A DNA stretch of 41,161 nucleotides from IMG/VR virus record IMGVR_UViG_3300046471_000236, positions 1 to 41,161 of that record; one strand, written 5' to 3'. Shown piece after piece: positions 36,035 through 41,161 of this stretch. The translations under genes and the position numbers were made by a program. Each line of letters begins with the position of its first letter. Positions within the stretch are counted from its first letter, which is position 1. This DNA is from a virus. The notes under the pieces are model-generated. The model worked only from the letters and a program-made list of their open reading frames with translations, was not told the DNA's origin and ran no database searches.

Positions 36035-38520
36035 GCGGGCAACAGATTGGCAGCGGCATCGGCCTTATTGTCGGCTCTTACTTTGGCGGCCCTGTTGGCG
36101 GAGCCATCGGCAGCGCCATCGGCGGGGCTATCGGCGGATGGATCGATCCGACAGAGGTAACCGGTCCGCATACAGCAGATGGTGGCCGTCAGACTGCTAC
36201 CGATGGACAGGCGATTCCATGGGTAATGGGTGCCGGCTGGGTGACGGGGACGATCGTTCAGGCCAGTGAGCGGCGCGACAAGAAGGTGCAGGACAGCGGC
36301 AAGGGTAGCGGCGAGGTGGTGTCCCATTACGAGGCCCATCAAGACTTCGCCATCCTTATCTGCGAGTCGGACATCAATCGAAACAGCCGCATTGCCGGTG
36401 TTCTCATGGTTGAGCAGGACGGCAAGATCGTCTACGACGTTCGCGCCGGTTCGGCCATCTTGAGCGATTCGAACAAGTGGGTTCAGGGCGTTGACTTCTT
36501 GTACGGTGACGAGACGCAGCTGCCGCACCCCACGCTTGAGGCCATCACTGGTGCGGGAAACACGTGCGCGTATCGCGGGTGCGCTATCGCCGTGTTCAAG
36601 GACTTCAATATCACCAAAGCCGGCGGTCGAATTCCGACCTTCCGATTCTTGGTCGGCGGCACTTCGTACGCAAAGCTTCCCGCACAGGGCGATTGGCGAT
36701 GGCTGAACACGTCATTGACCGACACCACACACTACTGGGATGTGTCCTACGATGACTCGTCGTGGCGCACCGGTGATGCGCCTTTCGGGAACACCTTTAA
36801 CCAACCATCCGCAGGAACGAACGCGCACAACTACGATAACCAGTTGGCCGCTGTCATTGGCACATTCACGCCGCTAAATACGCGCACCGTCATTCGCAAA
36901 TATCTCTACCTTGGCGCTGTCCCGCCGAGCGGTTACCACATGCGTGGATGGCTGGATAACTCCTACATCATGTACGTCAATGGCGTACTTACAGCGCAAA
37001 ACTCCACCGGTGTTAATGGTCCGGTTGATCGAACCATCTCATCTTCGAATTTCGTGGTTGGCCTAAACATCATTTGCATTCTTTGCGATGACGACGTGGC
37101 TACTGGGCCTACCGACGTCAGCTATTTCGACTTCTACCTTGAGCCGCTTAACAGCGAGGTAAACGAGCCGGCGATTGCGCTGTCCTACGTTGTTTCCAAT
37201 CTCATGACGCGGGGAGGCCTTTCGGAGTCGGACCTAGAGTTGTCGGCATTCGACACGACAATGATCAAGGGCTTCCCACTCGTCAAGCAAATGAGCGCCA
37301 CTGACGCCGCGTCGCCTTTGCTGGCCTGCTACTTCTGCTACATGAGCGAATGGGATGCTCGGTTGCGTGGCGCCTTCATGGGTGCTGACGTCATTGTCAC
37401 GTTCGACCCAGGCGATTTGCTCGAATCCAGCGGGGAGGATGACAGCGCCATTCAGTCGACGGTGCGCGCGCAGGCGGTTGACTTCCCGAAAATCATGGTA
37501 GGGACGTACTTCGATCCTGCGCAGAACTACATGCCCGTGACCGTCATGCGTTCGCGTCCGGCGGCAGTGGTCAAGGCTACTGGTACAAGCAACTTTGATA
37601 TCCCCGTTGCCATGGCCGCTAACGACGCCATCCAGGCCGTCGACAAGGGCATGAAGGTTTCCTATGCCCAGCTTGAGGGAACCGTGGAGTTCAGCGCGCC
37701 ATTCGGTGGCATCGGTGGCGCATACATCGCCCTTTGCCCTGGCGATCCGTTTTTCCTCAAGGGGCGCCGCTACATGATTCAGCAGATCATGATGAGCAAC
37801 GGATCGCTGGACTTTCAGGGCGTCTACGACCGCCAGAGCGCTTTTACATCGAACGTCCAGGCCATTCCGGGCAATGCGCCCTCTGTCCCGTCGTCGCCAT
37901 ACAGTGGTGCAACGCAGATCATGGCGATGAACTTGCCGTCGCTGCGTCCGCAGGACACCTATGGCCTGTACCTGGCGGCCTCGTCGCCGACCGGTTCGGT
38001 GAACTGGCGTGGATGCACGGTAGAAATCAGCTACGACAGTCAGGCGACCTGGCAGGCCGCGACGAGCATTAACGAGGCATCCGTCATGGGCACGCTCGTG
38101 GCCAATCAGGTGGCCATTGGTGGCTCCATGTCGGTGCAGGTGAACGGGGATCTGGAAAACGCCACACCTGACCAGCTTGCGGCCAACGGCAACGCCTGGT
38201 GCATCATTGCCGACTCCGGGACGGCCGACCTCGGCCAGTTCTCGACCTCGGTCGAGGATCCGTCAACCGCCGGCCTGTACGTGATCTCCGGCGTCGTACA
38301 GGGGCAGCGTGGCACGGCCGCGGCAGTTCACTCGATGGGGCAGGCTATCACGATGCTCGATAGCATCTACTTCCTCCCGATCGATACACAGTTCGCTGGG
38401 AAAACCCTCTTCCTGCGCGCAACCGGATACGGCGAAACAGTGGACGACGCCACCGTGATCAGCGTTGTCTACAACCCAGACACCAGCGTTATCTACGACG
38501 CCGGATCGGTGACCCCATGA
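36031..38520 (+). CDS. Tail hub / tip protein (GTA-like) with inserted jelly-roll-like domain
   Basis: 829 residues, GTG at 36031 overlapping the peptidase stop. The N-terminus is Gly/Ile rich (GSGIGLIVGSYFGGPVGG, AIGSAIGGAIGG), typical of phage hub proteins. The middle has hub segments (GVLMVEQDGKIVYDVRAGSA, YRGCAIAVFKDFNI). An inserted region at about residues 220-375 (YWDVSYDDSSWRTGDAPFG, YIMYVNGVLTAQNST) resembles a galactose-binding or PA14-like jelly roll. The C-terminal half continues as a gpJ/GTA-type tip protein (DATVISVVYNPDTSV). It probably binds or pierces the receptor surface. Confidence 0.85.
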   Translation: MSGQQIGSGIGLIVGSYFGGPVGGAIGSAIGGAIGGWIDPTEVTGPHTADGGRQTATDGQAIPWVMGAGWVTGTIVQASERRDKKVQDSGKGSGEVVSHYEAHQDFAILICESDINRNSRIAGVLMVEQDGKIVYDVRAGSAILSDSNKWVQGVDFLYGDETQLPHPTLEAITGAGNTCAYRGCAIAVFKDFNITKAGGRIPTFRFLVGGTSYAKLPAQGDWRWLNTSLTDTTHYWDVSYDDSSWRTGDAPFGNTFNQPSAGTNAHNYDNQLAAVIGTFTPLNTRTVIRKYLYLGAVPPSGYHMRGWLDNSYIMYVNGVLTAQNSTGVNGPVDRTISSSNFVVGLNIICILCDDDVATGPTDVSYFDFYLEPLNSEVNEPAIALSYVVSNLMTRGGLSESDLELSAFDTTMIKGFPLVKQMSATDAASPLLACYFCYMSEWDARLRGAFMGADVIVTFDPGDLLESSGEDDSAIQSTVRAQAVDFPKIMVGTYFDPAQNYMPVTVMRSRPAAVVKATGTSNFDIPVAMAANDAIQAVDKGMKVSYAQLEGTVEFSAPFGGIGGAYIALCPGDPFFLKGRRYMIQQIMMSNGSLDFQGVYDRQSAFTSNVQAIPGNAPSVPSSPYSGATQIMAMNLPSLRPQDTYGLYLAASSPTGSVNWRGCTVEISYDSQATWQAATSINEASVMGTLVANQVAIGGSMSVQVNGDLENATPDQLAANGNAWCIIADSGTADLGQFSTSVEDPSTAGLYVISGVVQGQRGTAAAVHSMGQAITMLDSIYFLPIDTQFAGKTLFLRATGYGETVDDATVISVVYNPDTSVIYDAGSVTP

Positions 38521-38810
38521 GCACTGTTGTTTCAGCTCGCTTCCTCATTCGTCGCGGCACCGCCGCCGATCTCGCCTCAGTCAACGAGATACCCCTGCAG
38601 GGTGAGTTCGTTTATGAGCTGGATGAGGGCCTAACAGACGGAAAGTATCGAATCAAGATCGGCGACGGGGTAAGCCACTACAACGCCTTGCCGTACATCT
38701 CGCTTGGCGCCGATCAAGTTCGGCAAATCATGCCCGTAGTGACTGGCGATGTACCGCCGGTCCTCGTCTATCTAGACGACGGAAGCCTCGTACACACGGA
38801 GATCAATTGA
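38517..38810 (+). CDS. Small tail-fibre / tropism-type protein
   Basis: 97 residues. SARFLIRRGTAADLASVNEIPLQGEFVYELDEG, then KIGDGVSHYNALPYISLG, closely resembles the N-terminal domain used in many tail-fibre proteins and in Bordetella phage Mtd, there called a tropism-determinant or hyaluronidase N-terminal domain. Standing alone here, it may attach the next fibre to the tail. No reverse transcriptase or template repeat is present. Confidence 0.75.
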   Translation: MSTVVSARFLIRRGTAADLASVNEIPLQGEFVYELDEGLTDGKYRIKIGDGVSHYNALPYISLGADQVRQIMPVVTGDVPPVLVYLDDGSLVHTEIN

Positions 38811-40280
38811 ATGACCGCACCCTACACCGGACGTCTCGCTGACTTCCTGCAATGTGGCTTGGCCTCTGCTCGTCCGGCAAGCGTCAACAATTCACCGGGA
38901 ACGGTTTGCTTCTACCTGGCGACAGACACGGGCGTACTTAGCGTCTGGAATGGCGCGGCCTGGGGGAGCATCTCAGGCTCTGGCGGCATCCCCGATGCGC
39001 CGGCAGACGGTTCGCTGTACGGGCGAAAGAACAATACCTGGTCCGCTGTACCTGTGGCGCCCGGCGCAAACTACGCGAAATACCTATGCGCCCTGATGGA
39101 GCCTGACGCCATCGAGCCCATGCAGAAGGACACGTTCACTTACACGCTCGGTGCGGCCACCAAGTACGTCATCGCATCCTGGGCGACTCGCATCGGCGCA
39201 GCAGGGCGCAGCGAAGTGCGTGACCCTAGCCGACCCATGGCCATTCGAAACATCACGTATACGGGCCTGCAGTCTGGCGCGTGCGCGATCATCATCGATC
39301 CGGCACTGGCGACATACACCGATCCGTGGACGACGTACTACCAGCGAAAGCTGGCGATCGACCAGTCGGACGTCAAGACGGTGAGCGTTGTTGGCGGATC
39401 ACAGCATCAGCCATTCCTTCCGGGCGCTTATGGCGCGATCATCACGCAGGTGACATGCTTCGATGACGCCTGGATCATCTGGCGCATTGGCGGCACGTGG
39501 GGACCAAACCTGTCCAACGAAATCAGCGACAGCACGACTCAGCGTGTCGGCAGCGGCCTTTGCCTACCCATCAGCAAGCAGATTGCTGGCGAGATCGAGA
39601 GTTCGTCAGCATCGACTTCAGGGCTCGGGTCCGTTTCGTATGTGCTTCTCCCGTCGACGTGGAGCGTCATTGCCGACCCGCTGGCCGGAAGTTACCTGTT
39701 TCGCGATGACTTTATGGGTGCGTCGATTGACACGGCGACCAAGTGGAATCGTGTGCAGTCGACCACCGGCAATGTCGAAATCAACACGAACTACCAATGG
39801 TGCGCGCTGACCGGCAATAGCACCTGGGGCTCGAACGGCCTTCTCGGTAAGACAGGCTATGCCCGATCGGCCGGTCGCGTATTCATGGTGGACTTCTTTG
39901 CCGGACGCAACGGCTATACCAGCGGCCTTGGCATTGTCGGGTGGAGCGACGGCCTCGGCCAGGCTCAGACCAACTTCGCGCACGGCGTCAACTTCGCAGG
40001 CAACACGTCCGCAGGCCTGATCAACATTTACGAGAACGGCACCAACCGCGGCACCGTCGGCAGTGGTTGGACCAACGGCAGCATCTATCGCATCCGCATC
40101 ACGCTGACGTCAGGCGGCGCCGTATACGAGATTCAGGGCGGCAAGGAATACCCAGCGCTTGGCGGCTCAACCTGGACAACGATCACGCCAGGCACTACGT
40201 CCAGCGCCACGGCCACACTGTATCCAGCGGCGTCAGCCTGGGCACAGACGTCCTACATCAGCGACGTCAGGGTCTACTGA
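38811..40280 (+). CDS. Tail fibre / receptor-binding protein
   Basis: 489 residues. Residues 1-80 form an attachment-like domain (NNSPGTVCFYLATDTGVLSVWNGAAWG). The middle is unrecognised. From about residue 300, a lectin-like domain (LFRDDFMGASIDTATKWNRV, MVDFFAGRNGYTSGLGIVG, YRIRITLTSGGAVYEI) has the strand pattern of concanavalin/LamG-type folds. Such domains bind surface sugars, so it likely decides host range. It is the last late gene; the methyltransferase on the other strand overlaps its 3' end by seven bases. Confidence 0.78.
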   Translation: MTAPYTGRLADFLQCGLASARPASVNNSPGTVCFYLATDTGVLSVWNGAAWGSISGSGGIPDAPADGSLYGRKNNTWSAVPVAPGANYAKYLCALMEPDAIEPMQKDTFTYTLGAATKYVIASWATRIGAAGRSEVRDPSRPMAIRNITYTGLQSGACAIIIDPALATYTDPWTTYYQRKLAIDQSDVKTVSVVGGSQHQPFLPGAYGAIITQVTCFDDAWIIWRIGGTWGPNLSNEISDSTTQRVGSGLCLPISKQIAGEIESSSASTSGLGSVSYVLLPSTWSVIADPLAGSYLFRDDFMGASIDTATKWNRVQSTTGNVEINTNYQWCALTGNSTWGSNGLLGKTGYARSAGRVFMVDFFAGRNGYTSGLGIVGWSDGLGQAQTNFAHGVNFAGNTSAGLINIYENGTNRGTVGSGWTNGSIYRIRITLTSGGAVYEIQGGKEYPALGGSTWTTITPGTTSSATATLYPAASAWAQTSYISDVRVY

Positions 40281-41161
40281 CGCACGGCCCAAAGCTCAAT
40301 CACATCGCCACCATGGTGGAAGACATTCGACACACGGAGCGCCGCGCCAATAACGCGGCGTTTCAATGAGGCGTGGCCGTTGGTAGGCGCGATCGGCGTC
40401 TTGATCTGCTGGATTCGAAACCCAGCTGATTCGACGGCACGTCGAAGGCTCTTCGGCGTGAAGAACTGCGTGTGGTGGACTGAGAAGGCATCGAACTTGT
40501 CTTGCCGTCCGCCGGCACGCATGGCGCGGCGTAAGCGATCCGTGTCGTTGTCGAACTGGTGAGGAACCTCGATGCAAACGAGGCCGCCCGGCGTCAAGCG
40601 CGCGCGACACCACTTGAGATGCTGGACGGGGTCGGGCATGTGCTCAAGCACGTGGTTCATGTGAATGGCATCGAAGCTTTCAGGGAGCAGGTGATCTTCG
40701 TTTGGCGCGTGCAGTCGTATGCCTCGCCCCATGGCGATGGCCCGTGCATCGGCAGACACTTCGATGCCGTGCGCCTTAGCGCCCGCAGACGACGCAGCGG
40801 CAACGAAATCGCCCGTGGCGGCGCCGTAATCAAGGAGAGACAGCCCCGGCTTCGCTCCGGTCATCCTCTTGGCGCGATCACGAAAGTGACCGGCGCGCTG
40901 TTCGGCGAACAGTGCATATTCGGGCAGGTCGTCCGGCTCAAAATAGAATTCGGCGCTATACAGGCGATCCACGCCCGCAGGACTGGGCCTGGGCGTTAGC
41001 CAGCGATGGCGGCATGCATCACATCGCGCCACTCCAAAAGGCTCGCGCAGCGAGAGCAATGCACCCCATCGGGCGTCGGAAGCGCCAGGGGCGTGACACA
41101 GCGGGCACGCCGGCACGGACTCGGAACCGGCTTCGCGCAGCGTCGTAAGAAGATCACCCAT
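40274..41161 (-). CDS. Class I SAM-dependent methyltransferase with N-terminal zinc ribbon
   Basis: 295 residues; its ATG coincides with the end of the window, so an upstream extension cannot be excluded. An N-terminal Cys motif (CPLCHAPGASD...CDACRHRW) precedes LRS-type spacing and the SAM fold: LSLLDYGAATGDFVAAASS (motif I), HGIEVSADARAI (motif II), DAIHMNHVLEHMPDP (motif IV), then FTPKSLRRAVESAGF. This architecture is typical of methyltransferases modifying sugars or other surface molecules. It could be a conversion gene of the prophage or a host gene. It is convergent with, and overlaps, the tail fibre gene. Confidence 0.85.
   Translation of the reverse strand: MGDLLTTLREAGSESVPACPLCHAPGASDARWGALLSLREPFGVARCDACRHRWLTPRPSPAGVDRLYSAEFYFEPDDLPEYALFAEQRAGHFRDRAKRMTGAKPGLSLLDYGAATGDFVAAASSAGAKAHGIEVSADARAIAMGRGIRLHAPNEDHLLPESFDAIHMNHVLEHMPDPVQHLKWCRARLTPGGLVCIEVPHQFDNDTDRLRRAMRAGGRQDKFDAFSVHHTQFFTPKSLRRAVESAGFRIQQIKTPIAPTNGHASLKRRVIGAALRVSNVFHHGGDVIELWAVRQ

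Noticed and set aside
38517-38810. Diversity-generating retroelement suggested by the Mtd-like domain
   Set aside because: No reverse transcriptase gene or template/variable repeat pair is visible.
40340-40360. Hairpin CGCCGCG-N7-CGCGGCG as a terminator for the tail fibre gene
   Set aside because: Only TTTC follows, and it lies within the methyltransferase coding sequence; too weak to call.
1-41161. att repeats, tRNAs, CRISPR arrays and insertion sequences
   Set aside because: None could be found by reading; the two ends share no obvious direct repeat, so the true attachment sites probably lie outside the window.

Overview
The window is almost entirely a temperate, lambdoid-style siphophage genome: either a prophage or a phage contig cut at gene boundaries. 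GC is high throughout. The repressor, Cro (YdaS-like) and CII-like genes, the SAR endolysin, the DUF4055 portal and the recombination set all point to a high-GC proteobacterial host. My best guess is a gammaproteobacterium of the Xanthomonadales (Dyella, Luteibacter, Rhodanobacter, Stenotrophomonas or Xanthomonas relatives), with Burkholderiales as the alternative. That placement rests on remembered family resemblance, not on a search. I see no tRNA, rRNA, insertion sequence or CRISPR array.

Left arm (1-10732). All genes but one read leftward, from a promoter near 10797-10769. In transcription order they are: small unknown genes; a recombination module made of a Sak4-like ATPase, a DUF669 single-strand-binding protein, a Cas4-like PD-(D/E)XK protein and a RadD-like SF2 helicase; small accessory genes (DUF7448, Ead/Ea22-like, DUF4031 and unknowns); and finally a DUF4224-like excisionase candidate and the tyrosine integrase. 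One small gene (1274-1516) runs against this operon.

Immunity region (10769-12433). A leftward repressor and a rightward Cro-like gene diverge from three operators whose centres are exactly 25 bp apart. Two more copies of the same operator, also 25 bp apart, cover the leftward promoter. The consensus is TTAGC-N5-GCTAA. A CII-like regulator follows cro. The repressor has no S24 autocleavage domain, and both repressor and cro look leaderless.

Right arm, replication (12430-17867). Small genes are followed by a PD-(D/E)XK protein, a large primase-helicase (PrimPol plus DUF3987), a 264-bp region with palindromes that looks AT-richer by eye and is a candidate origin, a VRR-NUC nuclease and three small genes. 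A promoter-like element followed closely by an intrinsic terminator lies before the late genes.

Late genes (18123-40280). A metallophosphoesterase and the lysis cassette (two-TM holin, SAR endolysin, nested Rz/Rz1) come first. Packaging and head genes follow (terS, terL, portal, minor head, scaffold, capsid, connectors). The tail genes are a tail terminator, a tube protein, G and GT chaperones joined by a -1 frameshift at A AAA AAC, a 948-aa tape measure, DUF2460, a BR0599-type protein, an NlpC/P60 peptidase, a hub with an inserted jelly-roll-like domain, and fibre proteins. Four strong intrinsic terminators separate the highly expressed structural genes.

Right edge (40274-41161). A SAM-dependent methyltransferase faces the tail fibre and overlaps it by 7 bp. 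It is either a lysogenic-conversion gene or the first host gene. Most genes overlap the next by 1-14 bases (ATGA, GTGA, TGATG), so translational coupling is the rule.
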